DNA of 64,000 bases from Scedosporium boydii. Taxonomy: Eukaryota > Ascomycota > Sordariomycetes > Microascales > Microascaceae. The notes under the pieces were generated by a model. The model worked only from the letters and a program-made list of their open reading frames with translations. It ran no database searches and was not told the DNA's origin. Shown here one piece after another: positions 53,068-64,000 of this stretch. Position numbers and translations under genes: made by a program. Each line of letters begins with the position of its first letter. Positions within the stretch are counted from its first letter, which is position 1. The stretch lies in NCBI GenBank assembly GCA_002221725.1, contig NJFT01000114.1, forward strand, positions 1-64,000. The letters are read 5' to 3'.

Positions 53068-55088
53068 TGCTGATATCACAGGGTCTAAGCGCCCTGTTAT
53101 GGTGCACACTCGCACTCGCTACTACATCTCCGCAAGACCTCGTGTCTTCATCATCACAGGTCCAGCCTCAGCTTAACATCGCCGACTCACACGTTCGCCA
53201 GGGTGACTTCATCAGCCAGCAGGATGGTGGGGAAGTCGGTATTCGATCCAAGGGCTTACCGAGTTGGAAGCGGAGGAAGTCGAGACAGTCGAGGGCGGAA
53301 CAGAGCCGGATGTCAACTCGGCTCGTGGCGAGGCAGGAGGGCGTGTGTTCGAATTCGTTGGCGTGTCCGGATGGTTCGGGGACGTTCCAGTGCTGTGGGG
53401 AGGGATTTCGGTGTTGTATTGAGGAGGACGGAAGTGGAGCGTGCTGTCCAATTGAGCAAGGGGTGCCGGAAGTTCAGGAGGTGGGCAGTTGTGTTGGCGA
53501 GAGCTGCTCCGAAGCCGGGTAAGTGAAACTTGGTTAATGAGAACGGCGACTTGGAATTTTTGCCTACTAACACCTTTTTCACAGAGCAACCGCGAAGGAA
53601 GGTGCTGTGCCAACAGTGGTCCTCACCACAACAGTGGTACGGACGGTGACAGTGGGATCTATCACCCAAACCGTAGTCGTCCCCATTACTGTCTCTCAAA
53701 CTCTTACTTTTCTCGATCCTGCGCTTCGCACGCAGACTAACACCGTAACAATCACCTCGGAAGTTCTCGAGAGGAGTCAAGTCCGGCGACAAGAAGCTTC
53801 AATTCCTCAGACAGAGGTCCGTAACCGCACCATTACAGCAGAGGCAGTTCAACCTACTACTCTCACCAGCGCGATCGCGAGCATTTCCGGAGCAGCTACT
53901 ACTGAGCCTGCCATTCTCGCATCCGAGAGCGGCGTGTCTCGCGATGCGCTAAAAACTGTCACGGTGACGACGACGGTTGAGGTTGTGACTACTGTGACGG
54001 GAATTGTCACCGTCACCTCTACCATCCTTAACACCGTCTTCGTAACTCTGACTCTGGCCCCCAGTGCCACTACGACAGTCTTTGTCACGACGACTGTTCG
54101 CCCTCGCCCCGAGATCACGGGTGGCCAACTTCCCGGCGGCTTCATCCCACCCACAGGCAACGAAGGTCTCCTCCCACCTAACCCGCCGATTCTCCCCTCT
54201 GGAAGCGGCCCGAGCAACTCCCTCGCTCCCCCAGGAGCCGGCCAAAACCCCACCATCACGGCCGGCACACCACTCCCTCCCGGCGTCACCGGTGTCCTCC
54301 CACCAGGCAACCCGCAATCCATGATGCCCACTGCCGAGAACCCCTCGGGGTCTCCGACCTCCCCCGTCAGGCCCATCCCGGGGTCTTCCCTCACGTCCGA
54401 CGAAATTGCCGGCATCGCCCTCGGCATCATATTCGGCCTCTTCTTCCTCATCCTCGCCGGGTTCCTCGTATACCGCCTGATCAAGAAGAAGGAAGCCTTC
54501 GAAATCACCCGCCACCACCAGGAAATGGCTTCGTCGGGATCTGGTTCGATCCCCGTCGGTGCCGCCAGCATCCTCTCCAACTCGACGCAGAACCGCCTCA
54601 TTCGGCCCGCACCGGCGGCGGTCATCGCCAGCGACGGTACCACCAGCACGACCCCCGGTGAGGGTGAGGTCCGCATCGTGATTCGACCGGCACCGAGGCG
54701 CCGAACGCAAAGCTCTGGTCTCCTCCCTCCGTCGGGCCAAGGTTCCCGCGCCGCGTCCGGCTCGTCGTCTACAGGGGCGCCACCCGTGGTAGCGGAGGGG
54801 AGCAGGAGGGCTCAGTTCCCCAGACCGCCAGGGTATAGCGGGCAGACGTATAGCTTCTTCGTCGAGGAGAGCGGGTCGACGTCGCCTATGGATCCTAACG
54901 CGTGGAGTCTGGCGAGCGACCACGGGAGTAGGAACGAACAGCAAGATTCTCCTACGGATAATAAATGGAGCCCTACTTCACCGCGGACTTACGACGTCGT
55001 TTCCAGGGATGTCGGTAAGGGCAGTGGTAGTGGTGGAGGCGACTTTCTAAGCGTCGGAAGGGCGTTATCGCCTTGGAAGCCGGTATAG
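53067..55088 (+). CDS. Mucin-like single-pass surface protein with Cys-rich ectodomain
   Basis: Two exons (53067-53518 and 53585-55088) join in phase 2 (EAG|ATAKEG) to 651 residues. Order: signal peptide (LISQGLSALLWCTLALATT); a basic linker (KRRKSRQSRAEQ); a compact Cys-rich domain of about 50 residues with 11 Cys (CSNSLACPDGSGTFQCCGEG and after); a Thr/Val-rich stretch likely O-mannosylated (TVTVTTTVEVVTTVTG, TVFVTTTVRP); a Pro/Gly/Asn linker; one membrane span near residues 424-446 (IAGIALGIIFGLFFLILAGF) followed by KKKE; and a ~190-residue Ser/Gly/Pro-rich cytoplasmic tail. The layout is that of cell-wall stress sensors, but the Cys domain is not a WSC domain I recognise. Role as sensor is inference. 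Confidence 0.82.
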
Positions 55089-57336
55089 ACATCTTTTCTT
55101 GGCCTCACGAAGACTCACGACTTGTTCTCTTTTTCGATATTATTCACTTCGCTACACTCATTTGACGAGCAACGATTTTTTGCCTCTTTTCGACATCTGA
55201 GGCAGACATTGGTCTCGACGACCAGTTTTTCTTTTCTTTCTTCTTTGCTCTTGGGATACAGGAAATACTATAGACAGACTCCGCTGGCACAACCTTTATG
55301 GAGTCATATTTAGATGGGATCTTTTTTTCTTTTTTGTTTTAGCGCGAAAGGGCGAGGTCGATACGGAGATACCGATTGAATGAACGACTTACAGCGGCAC
55401 TGGTGGCTAGGTGTTCTTGATGAAAACACCCTGGGCTTTCACGATGAAGAGACTTCCTCAGAGAGGAACCTTAGCTAGAGGCTACAAGAAGTTAATGTTG
55501 GGGAGATCGGTCTGGTCTCCTGATGAACGTAATTAATAGATACCCAAAGTTAATACGATGTCTTCCTGCGTGCGATTACTGCCTCTACTTTCCTGTGATA
55601 TTTCGAGGACCTTCTACGACGATGAGAGATGAGCGCTCAGGAGGCGAGGGTCAATGGAGTGAGCAGGAATTCGAGGGCAACCACGAATCGAGCAAGCAAG
55701 AAGTGCTCCAGAAGAATTCCACGGCCATTGTACCAGTCCAAGTGATGGCTCAACCAGGGTCCAAAATGGGTCTGGATGAAAATCCCCTTTGATCCCCCTA
55801 TTCTCTCTCAGTTCATTATTGAACTAGAAAGCGAAAGACGGAATATGATTTCTGACATGCAAAAAAAAAAAAGGCCAGAGAGGGCGTGTCCGTTAGCAAT
55901 TAGATGCTGTGTGGCCAATATAAGTTCTCTTGGTGGTGGTTGATTGATCGGCGGTGATCACCCCGGATGGAAAACTCGTCTGAATTCCGGGGTTGAGATG
56001 AAAAGAAAAAAGAGAACAGACGAGACGGGGGTTGGGCATATTTGTGATCCTCTCATATATCCAGTGAATATGGGAAAGTACCAGTTCGTCTGGGATGCTT
56101 GGTCGTGACGCGACGCAGAAGGCATGAATGATATAGCACTTATAAGACGTGGATAGCCTGCTCTCGCTTGGATGCCACCTGAAATCATGTCCGACAAACC
56201 TACATCATTGGTATCTCGCGACTCGGAAAAAAAAAAAAATGAGATATTTCATTTGGAAACAATGACTGGGCTGATGAGTTGCTGAAGACTAGGAATGAGG
56301 ATATAAACCGGTCGGCATTGCCGATGGCGACACCGAGCTACTTGGATGTGTTTACCAGGGGTTAGGCTGGTAAATATATTCCTCGAAGAAAGCTATAGAG
56401 AAACAAAATCGATTCCTTGTCGAAATTCTAGAAGACAAGAAGAAAGGAAGAATGCGAATAAGGTAGGGAAGGGGGAAGGAGGTGCTCGGCTGCCGGTGTC
56501 GAATTGACCGCTCCAGGGATCGCATCTCAATCGAGGCGTATCCGAACATCTCTGCAAGCTCCGGGAATGCTTCGATCTGAACCGGTGGGTATCTAGTTAG
56601 AGCACGGCTTCTGTCAAGGTATCTCGGAGGTTGCTTCTGAATCGAATATCTGTCGATATATCTATGGATGCAAGTACTTCGTAATAAACGAAGTAAAAGC
56701 ACATACGTGTACGAAATTTTCTCTTACCCTTTACCCATTCGCCTTGTTTGGGGAAACCCAATTCGAGGTGATAGAAGCAAAAGGCCTTCAACATTCGCGA
56801 GTTCAATATACCAACGCTCCGTTAAGAACCCATCTCTAGGTAAGAATGGGGCTCTTGCTGTCCACAGACAGCATCGTTGGGTCGACGCACCGGTCTCGAT
56901 TCTCGAGACACCCACAGAGGAGCCTCGTCGATTTGGCTCATATAAACGTACAGTGTATTATCGACCCCTTCTTTATAGTCTAGTTCCAAAGTAGGCCACA
57001 CCATGTGCCTTGAGTTTCCCCCAAAACGCCTTCGCAATGCGACATGTCGAGTGAAGATTTATACTACACATGGGTTCCAACCGACCTCTCCGCCAAGGCA
57101 AGCCTGGTCCAGGCGTGGTGGGGAGAGGCCGTGTGCTCCCAAATCCCATCCCCTGCCGTGCAACATTTCCGCTCTCCCTGTGTTGGGTTAGCTGAACATT
57201 GCCGCTCCCGCCAAAGCCTTCCTATTGTCGTCGTGATGGTTGGGAGGTAGGCACGCAAGTTTTGTCCCCCCAAGCGAAAAGTAACTTCCAAACACCGTCC
57301 CCCATCACCGTGAGCAAACACCGTCCGATATCCCGC
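55089..57336. other. Intergenic, no supported gene
   Basis: Contains poly-A runs (55859-55871 and 56227-56239) and short frames without domains. Convergent between the surface-protein gene and PAM16. Confidence 0.5.
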
Positions 57337-57874
57337 TCACCTATCCTTGTAAATCTTCGGCTTGAATCCCTCCTTAACCTCGGCATCCTGCTCCATCTTC
57401 TCCCGTATCGGTCCCAAATCCCTATCCAACCTCTCCTTCGCCCTCACAATCTTACTCTGCAAGTAAAAGCTCCCGCCCTTCTTCGGATCGTTGGCGTCGA
57501 ACAGCCTCTTGTACCGCTCGGCGATCTCTTGGACGTTGGCCTCGCCGCTCCGGGGCGGCTTGACGTTGAGGATCTTGCACGCCTCCTCGAGCGTCATGCC
57601 CGCGCCGAGCCCACCACGGCTACCCGAGGCCGCAGCATCCGGGTTCAGACGGGCCTGCGCGCGGGCGTACTTGGATGAGGCTTCGGCTTGGCGGTAGGCG
57701 GCTAGGAATGAGCGGCCGACGATTCGACTGCCGACAATGACGACTTGGGTTATGAGTCGGTGGGCCTGGTGGGTTTGGGGGGATATGGTTAGCGAAACTT
57801 GTCCTTCGAGAGGACGTGGCGTCATTTTCTACGCGACCGGATGCTGGGGAACTGCCGATGATGAAACTTACCAT
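57337..57874 (-). CDS. PAM16: Mitochondrial import motor subunit Pam16/Tim16
   Basis: J-like partner of Pam18 in the presequence-translocase-associated motor on the matrix side of TIM23. Exon 1 (57874-57872) contains only the ATG; a 106-nt intron (GTAAGT...CCAG) follows, then exon 2 (57765-57337), giving 143 residues that begin MAHRLITQVVIVGSRIVGRS. The J-like domain (GMTLEEACKILNVK through AERYKRLFDANDPKKGGSFY, LQSKIVRAKERLDRDL) has DP in place of the catalytic HPD, as expected for Pam16. The hydrophobic N-terminus is the membrane-associating segment. Reading straight through the intron would give a longer, wrong N-terminus. Confidence 0.94.
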
Positions 57875-58502
57875 TGTGGACGGATGGGAAAAGGAAATTG
57901 AATCAATGGGACTTTATTTGAATGTTCCACTGAATCCCCTCTATGGAGTGTCGAGAAGAAAGGGGGCTGGCGGGGGGTGGTGGTGATCTAGCGATATGGG
58001 CGCGTTCGTAAGGGATCCTCCATGGAAGAAAAGAGAAGCCCTTTTTTTCGACTGGATTGGAGGTTCATGCGAAATCGCCGACGTCGCGAATTTTTTTTTT
58101 TTTCTGCCATCTTCTTTTGCCTCTGTCCGAACTGGGACGGACAAATGCCGAATATTTTCCGGCAGATTGAAGAACTGCGCCACATTCTCTCCGGTTCTCG
58201 TGAGGCTGGTGCTAAAAGGAACAGCAAGTTACACATCCAACAGCAACGTGGCGTAAAATACGCACTCCAAGATTATCTAATCCATCCAGATTCGCTTCTG
58301 CCTCCCGCTGTCTCCTTTCAGACAGCTTGTCGACAACGGCGACGTCAACCTTTTTCCAGCATCTGGTCCAACTTTAGCAACCACTCCAGCCGCGCCCTCG
58401 TGCCGCCGTTTCCCCCCCCATAATTTTCCTTCGTCTTCTTCCTTTCTATACCCTCGTTTCACCGTCCCTTGGAAATCTCCTCTTTTTTTCTAGTCTGCGA
58501 TA
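57875..58502. other. Divergent promoter region, PAM16 / YIP1
   Basis: 628 nt between two start codons pointing apart. It has a T-run at 58089-58101 and a T/C-rich stretch before the YIP1 start. No gene supported. Confidence 0.5.
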
Positions 58503-59488
58503 ATGTCAAATTACTACTCGAACCAACAAAACTACGGCCAACCATCGGCCAGCAACCTCCAGTTCTTCCCCTCCTCCTATACCCCCGGTGTATCGGGGAC
58601 AGCGACTCCTTCGCAGGCGTACGGTGGATATGGCGCGCCAGCATCGCACGCAACGGCGTACGGCGGCGGCGTGACCGGGAGGATGGGCGAGCAGGGAGGG
58701 CTTCGGACGGGTTGGCTAGCTGCGTTTTCGACGGAGGGATATGAGGGTGAACCTCCTCTGATGGAAGAGCTGGGAGTTAACTTTGGTCACATCCAAGCAA
58801 AGGTACGTCCCGAATTATGGAATGACGGACGGTGTGGGGTAATCCCAGAAGACGAAAGGACACCTCAGAGCTAACAGGTTCCCAGACGCTAGCAGTCCTC
58901 AACCCCTTCGGCCGCATCGACCAACACCTAATGGACGACTCCGACCTCGCCGGCCCCATCCTCTTCTTCCTTCTCTTCGGCTTCTTCCTCCTCTTCTCCG
59001 GAAAAGTCCACTTCGGCTACATCTACGGCCTCGCCCTCCTAGGCAGTACCTCCCTCCACGCCATCCTCTCCCTCATGACCCCTCCCGACTCCGGCACCAC
59101 CACCCCGCAATACGGCGGCCCGACCTACCATGAAGGACCCCCCTCCGCCGCGCCCGGCGGCGGTGCCAGTGGAGGACCGCACGTCTCGTCGACCCTGACG
59201 TTTGCCCGGAGCGCTAGCGTGCTGGGCTACTGCCTTCTCCCTCTCGTCGCGACTTCGCTCGTCGGCATCGTCGTGCCTATGGACACACCGTTTGGCATTG
59301 TGCTTACTAGTGCTGCTATATTGTGGTGCACGGCTAGCTCGAGCGGCATGTTTTGCGCCGTGGGTAGGATGAGGGGCATGAGGGCTTTGGTGGCCTATCC
59401 TCTTGCGCTGTTCTACGTTGGCTTTGGAATCATGGGCATCTTTAGCAGTCGGGGGAGTGGGACGTTTGCGAGGTTACAGAAGCACTGA
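58503..59488 (+). CDS. YIP1: Yip1-family Golgi membrane protein
   Basis: Rab-interacting multi-pass protein of ER-to-Golgi vesicle formation (YIPF5/Yip1 type). Two exons (58503-58802 and 58886-59488) join in phase 0 (HIQAK|TLAVLNP) to 300 residues. The N-terminus is cytosolic and rich in Asn, Gln, Gly and Tyr; then come the family motif PPLMEELGVNFGHIQAKTLA, VLNPFGRIDQHLMDDSDLAG, and five hydrophobic spans (GPILFFLLFGFFLLF, IYGLALLGSTSLHAIL, VLGYCLLPLVATSLVGIV, FGIVLTSAAILWCTA, ALVAYPLALFYVGFGIMGIF). A Gly/Pro-rich loop (59075-59180) is inserted between spans 2 and 3. ATG 58503 is the only plausible start. Confidence 0.94.
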
Positions 59489-60296
59489 ACCTGAAAGCGG
59501 GGTCTAGACTACAGTGTAGGGGAAGCCCGACAATCGAGATTTGTACGTTTGCAGCTGGAGCCGTCCCTTGATCTCTTTTTCTTTTTGTCTTTTGTCCCCG
59601 GTTGGGCTTTTCTGGCCGAGGTCCAGTTGGGTTAGGCGCATGTTTTGTCATGAGGAAAACAGGTCTGAAAACGAGTTGGAAGGCGGTGATGGGTCGCAAG
59701 GTCCTTGGATCGCCGGGCTTTTTTTTTTCTAACATTTTTGACGTTTACGAGAGCTGGGGGTTCTCCCTGTACTAATAGTTCGATCATGTCCCCAAGCAAT
59801 TTATAGACTTCCTTCTGGACACACCCTTGGCTCTATCTGAGACCCTTTGGAGGCTGCAGGATATGTACCGCTCAGTCAACCACGTGCCGCCGCACCCCGG
59901 CCTTTGTCGTCTGGGGGAATCTCAAACCTCGAGTAGCAGTTGACATCACACCTGCCGCTTAGTTTAGTCAGGATTGGAGGAAGGGTGGAATTGAATCGAC
60001 GCGACGCGACGCGACGACAGACTACCTCCGACGGGTACAAGTTAAAGCAGGATCGCGCATCGACGAGGACATTTCAGCGTCAGCCCTGAGTTGCGAGAGC
60101 TAGTTTGCAGATGATCAAATGGTTCTATTGCCATTTAGCTGTTGAAAATGCAGAGCCTGACCTTGGCCAGCTATGAAAACACGCAAACATCCCTTCCCGC
60201 ATCCTATTCCTTGACCGTCCAAACGCCTAAATCTCCGTCCGATGCAATCCATATTGGAAAAACAAAGAGAGAAAAGAAATGTAGTCTCAATGAAAC
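59489..60296. other. Convergent intergenic region
   Basis: No gene seen. It includes a CGACG pentanucleotide microsatellite of about four units at 59997-60018 and T-runs near 59570-59590 and 59720-59730. Confidence 0.5.
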
Positions 60297-60735
60297 TTAT
60301 TTCTTGGTCGTAAAGTCGGTCTCATTGGCAGAATTGTTGCAGGTGCAAGAGCCTTTGAGAGGTTAGTACCTGAAAGGACTGAGGCTACAATTCAAATGGG
60401 GAGAGTAACTCACCAGCAGGTCTGGCACCACAACCACAGGTAGCACCAGTGGGCTTCTGGTTCTCAACGGTGGCGTTCTCACAGGTGCATTGACCCACAG
60501 GGCGAGAGCCGCAGGAGCAGCTGGGGCCAGAGATAGTGTTCTCAACGGCAGCCTTGTCACAGGTGCAGTGGAGGGCAGACTGCTTTCCACAGGAGCAAGT
60601 GGCTTGCTGGGCTGTAAAGTTGTTGGGTTAGTTGGAGCCTCCAATAGTGAACAGGTGGAGGGTAGAAGGGGAACAAAACATACCACAGACGCAAGCACCC
60701 TCACCCTTTCGGCAGCAGGTATCAGCAGGAGACAT
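60297..60735 (-). CDS. Metallothionein-like Cys-rich protein
   Basis: Three exons (60735-60684, 60611-60414, 60352-60297) give 101 residues with 16 Cys, almost all in C-x-C pairs: CC and CVC in the start, then CSC, CTC, CSC, CTC, CGC and CTC. It begins MSPADTCCRKGEGACVCA and ends NETDFTTKK. This matches a fungal family of copper/zinc-binding metallothionein-like proteins; metal sequestration in the cytosol is the expected role. The repeat block has an internal pattern (CTCDKAAVEN and CTCENATVEN). The last intron has a perfect TACTAAC branch site and an unusual CAAAG acceptor; exon 3 is accepted because it continues the C-x-C pattern in phase. Metal type is not inferable. Confidence 0.85.
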
Positions 60736-62119
60736 TGTGATAAGTGGTGGTTGGAGTTGGTTTTGAGATTTTGTAGCTGTTTGGCGGGGTAATAATGTGG
60801 AAGAGCTCTAATTATAGAGGAGGCGACGGTCAATTGATGTTTGGATGAGGATTGAAAGCGGAAGAGTGCAGAGGAGAGGAAGAGGAAGAGAAGCAGAATA
60901 GTTGGAGCTTCGAGATTTGATGTGTGTCTTGATTCCCCAGAAAGAAAGCGATGGTGAGGAAGGTACGAGGCTCCTTATGTACTTGGCTGGAGCAACATCA
61001 AACCTCAACGAGGAAGGCAGAAGCTTGACTAACAACAGGCTCCTTCCACGTTCCGGCGCCCTCTCCGATGCTTCGGTTGACTCCATCGTGGCAGGTGGCG
61101 GGGCTTCTCGGCAGTACACTGTACCCAATGAATACTAATCAACTCACTCAAGCATGCGCCTATTGGTTGTCACTGGAAGGTCATTCGACCGTTGCACCCT
61201 CCTAAACCACAGGCACGGAGACGCTATTCAGGGACGGGGAATGCGCTAACATGGCAGCCAATCAGAGGATTTCGATTTACAACCATCACTATCGAAGCTG
61301 GCAAATTCGTCGCTGGCGGAAGAATTAAGAACGGATCTGGAGGACGGCGGCGATATGCATGTGGGGATGCGCAGATGAACGGGCGATTAGTCGATTACGG
61401 TCCAGAATCTGGAGCTGGAATTAGTCGGCCCCGTTGCTGAGAGATTGAAGGACGCAGATTAAGGATTGATGGCTTATTTCGAGATGTTATCATTGGCCAC
61501 TGATTACCGGCCTCGTGCTAATACACTCACGATGTGGACGGCTCCCACAAGCAAGATGACGCTGCGTCGAGGAATTTGACTTGAATAGCTCGAAGCAATT
61601 ACGATTACATGTTCGATGACATAATATGCTACATCCTGGGCTTGTAGCAAGTTCATAATTCTTGTTTCAATCCTTTATTACTGATTTGTTGTCTAACATT
61701 GTCTCCTCCAAGCCAGCTCCTGCTTGAAGTCGGTGTCCATCCCATCGAGACCTCACATCGAGAAACAAGAACCGCGCCCTGAATGCAGGAGTGCCATAGT
61801 CTTTTCATTACCGGACTACAGAATCCTAACTCGTACAAGGTCCACTCCGCATTTTCATTTCGTCATTTCCTCTCTTCTCCAACCCTCGATCAATCCTCTC
61901 GCACCTCTCCAGGCCTACTGTTGCAGATCAGGGTATGTAAGTATGGCCTGCAAATCCAATTGCCTCCAATCCGCTTCAAATCTATTCCCCATGCAAAATA
62001 AGAAGAAGAAAAATGATAAACAATCGAAATTCATAACTGCTATCCCTCCCGTCTACCCATCCGCTTTCATCATCCCCTCTCCGCTCAGTTAGCCAGTAGC
62101 AACGGTCACCAAGTCCCAA
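60736..62119. other. Intergenic, no supported gene
   Basis: Upstream region of the metallothionein-like gene and downstream region of the LPMO-like gene. Metal-response elements may be here, but I cannot assign one. No domain-bearing frames. Confidence 0.5.
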
Positions 62120-62749
62120 TTAAGCCAGAACAAAGTCAACGCAGCTCTCATAAGTCTGCTGCGCTCCAGTACCGAACCAGAACCATTGAAGCACACACTG
62201 GCCCGCGACGGCGCAAAGACCCGCCTGTAACTGCGGAATGGTGACGCTGAAGGCCGTGTTATTGGCGGGAAGCACAGCGAGGTTCTCGTCCGCGTAGCTC
62301 TCGAACTCGATGAGCGGTGGGCCGATGACCGTGTTGGTAGCGGTGTCGACGACAGAGACGTTGCAGGGGCCCTCGTGCGGGATGGGCAGGATCGCGGTGA
62401 AGTCAACAACCTGGCCGGCGGTGAAAGTCTGGACCTGGGCGACGTTGTCGTCGAAGGTGGCGCCTCGGCAGAGGAAGAGGTTGCCTATATACTAACGTTA
62501 GAACTCTGCACGACCAGAGGATATCTTCGTAATCTTTCTAGTCCCGGATGCTCTCGGCAACCTACAAGCGGCGGTCTCGGGGGTAATGTTCTCGAGAGGA
62601 ATGGTCCCATCGGCGTTCACGGCATCGACGGCTGCCTGGCCGCAAGCGGCAGCCATAGCTGGACCGGCGAGTCGGGCTGCAGGTGACGTGATGTTACCAT
62701 GGGCCGAGACGAGAGCAGCCAAGGAGGCGATGGTGACGGTGTACTTCAT
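62120..62749 (-). CDS. Secreted LPMO-like (chitin-binding type-4 type) protein
   Basis: Two exons (62749-62566 and 62484-62120) join in phase 1 (ETAAC|NLFLCRG) to 182 residues. The signal peptide MKYTVTIASLAALVSA ends just before His17-Gly, so cleavage would expose an N-terminal His, the hallmark of the copper histidine brace of lytic polysaccharide monooxygenases and related proteins. A second candidate ligand is the His in LPIPHEGP. Possible disulphide Cys are spread along the chain, and N-glycosylation sequons occur (NITS, NVSV, NNTA). The end reads QCVLQWFWFGTGAQQTYESC. The family is common in ascomycete secretomes. Catalysis is not shown; it may be a redox enzyme or a copper-binding protein. 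Confidence 0.82.
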
Positions 62750-64000
62750 TTTTGCGATGGTATTTCTTGTGTGATACTCGGACAAGTTTGACAGCCTAGC
62801 TTGGACCGTAGAAGAGAGATAAAGAACTACCGGGACGTTTATCGGAAACGAGCGGGGAGGAAAGAAAAGAAAAGAAAAAGAAAATCGAAAAATGAATGTA
62901 TAGCTAATACAAACTTGGTGACCGGCACGACGAAGAGAATGACAAGACAGAAAAAAGAAGGACGAAGCAATGGGAAACAAGAAGAGAGGACCGAAAGCGT
63001 TTCTATTTCTTCAGATGAAAATTTGGGGGTTTCGTCGAGAAAGAACTAGATGTCCTCTTATTCTTCTACTTCTACCATTCCCCCACTGCCGCCGGACCCG
63101 GACTATCGAGTAAAGTTCCTTCGCCTGTGAGAGATCCCCCTTAGGCGAAAACAAGTCTATGGTTTCGCGACTCGTGTGCCGACAGGCTCCACGTCGAAAC
63201 GAGAAGGGGAGGGAACGAGGCGCTCTCACGATTCGGAGATTTCGGCAGTGCGACCCTGCACAGATGCAGGTTCACCGCCATCGTGGGTGCTATGCGGGCG
63301 GGCTATGTTGTGTGCACATGTTATACACAGATCTATTTCCATATACATTTGTCACGGCTTGTATGTGTTGAATGTTCCCCGTGAACCATCCCGCGGTGCA
63401 CGAGGTACAAGAATCCAATTCACCTCCCGGTTTCACTACGAAGTTGGCTCGGATCTCAGCTCGTTCATTGGCGCCCGAGACTCTGGGGGAAGTAAAGTCG
63501 ATGAGATCAATGCCAAGACATGATACTCGATCGGTTTCAGTGCAGGCGGTATCCAATAAGGCAGAGTGCCTCAACCAACACGGGAGGGCTACCTTTTTGT
63601 TTTACTTCGCACAAGCAAGACAAGGAAGAATTTTCTTTTTCTGGCCCAGCTGTAGGCTGTGGAAAATCTCTGGACCCTTGGACTTTGGACAATTTCCATA
63701 CTGAAGCGATGTCGCAAGGGGTTGTCGATCATTGTTGGCCAATGCGACGCGGGAGGAGTGATGACGGGAAAAGCTTCGCCCGGGAGTTTGCTCCCCAGAG
63801 TCGCCGGCTGCAATTGTTCTTTGAGGATTTCGTCATTGGGTAGTATTTCTTTTCTGTGCACAAGGGGATCAGTTCTCCAGCTCGGCTCGTCCTTCCGACG
63901 AGTGATGCTACCTAAGTGTAGAGGGTGGGTGTGTGCGAACTGGGCTGGAGCTTTGCACCGCGACGAGCATTGGAGAGTCGGCAGCAGTGCGAAACGACTT
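62750..64000. other. Upstream region of LPMO-like gene, no gene seen
   Basis: Purine-rich stretch (62800-63000, many GAAAAGAAAAG words) next to the gene start, then mixed sequence. Short frames on both strands overlap and carry no domain. Confidence 0.5.

Noticed and set aside
53949..54944. 331-codon minus-strand open frame
   Set aside because: Antisense to the Thr/Pro-rich surface-protein exon; composition (Arg/Gly/Asp) is the mirror of that repeat-like coding sequence.
1..64000. tRNA, rRNA, CRISPR array, or intact transposon (transposase or reverse transcriptase)
   Set aside because: Read through on both strands without finding convincing box A/B pairs, rRNA sequence, regular spacer arrays or transposase/RT motifs; a dedicated search could still find a tRNA.

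Overview
The window is nuclear DNA of a filamentous ascomycete (Pezizomycotina; a Sordariomycete is my best guess, but the sequence alone does not fix the genus). The evidence is short spliceosomal introns (about 49-110 nt) with GTRNGT donors and CTNA(A/C) branch sites, genes spread over both strands about 2-3 kb apart, and families typical of these fungi: a Pth11/SAT4-like rhodopsin-domain protein, HET and NACHT-ankyrin (fungal NLR) genes, a Cys-rich metallothionein and an LPMO-like secreted protein. I see no rRNA, tRNA, CRISPR array or intact transposon. Most genes are spliced; exon joins given below were read by hand from splice sites, reading phase and family resemblance. Layout: 1-4.4 kb is gene-poor and holds diverged direct and tandem repeats. 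From 4.4 to 22.6 kb lie mostly conserved genes: a SET protein with a C-terminal MYND finger, a seven-pass membrane protein, a PaaI-type thioesterase, TFIIH subunit Tfb2, a disordered protein with a small membrane-protein reading frame just upstream, a TANGO2 (NRDE) protein, a signal-peptide/KDEL protein and a small Cys-rich protein. From 23.8 to 32.4 kb is an accessory block: a decayed HET domain joined out of frame to a decayed NACHT-ankyrin gene, an intact F-box/ankyrin gene, an AT-rich island, and an APH-type kinase gene with an in-frame TGA. At 32.8-33.0 kb are five short hairpins with covarying stems. From 33.9 to 40.7 kb is a housekeeping run with a mitochondrial flavour: a TB2/DP1/HVA22-family protein, Mgm101, a four-exon twin-CX9C protein (COA4/Cmc3 type), and biotin-protein ligase transcribed divergently from it. 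From 41.2 to 45.6 kb is a second NLR locus: a decayed NACHT-ankyrin gene containing a tandem ankyrin duplication, head-to-head with an intact gene for a stand-alone STAND N-terminal-type domain. From 45.6 to 64 kb are a Pth11-like membrane protein, a long gene-free tract, a signal-peptide/mucin/one-TM surface protein preceded by a uORF whose stop overlaps its start, Pam16, Yip1, a metallothionein-like protein and an LPMO-like secreted protein with a mature N-terminal His. Conserved genes are arranged in divergent or convergent pairs and look intact. Both NLR loci and the kinase carry frameshifts or in-frame TGA codons. This suggests relaxed selection or active pseudogenisation in the accessory blocks, although sequencing error cannot be excluded from the sequence alone.
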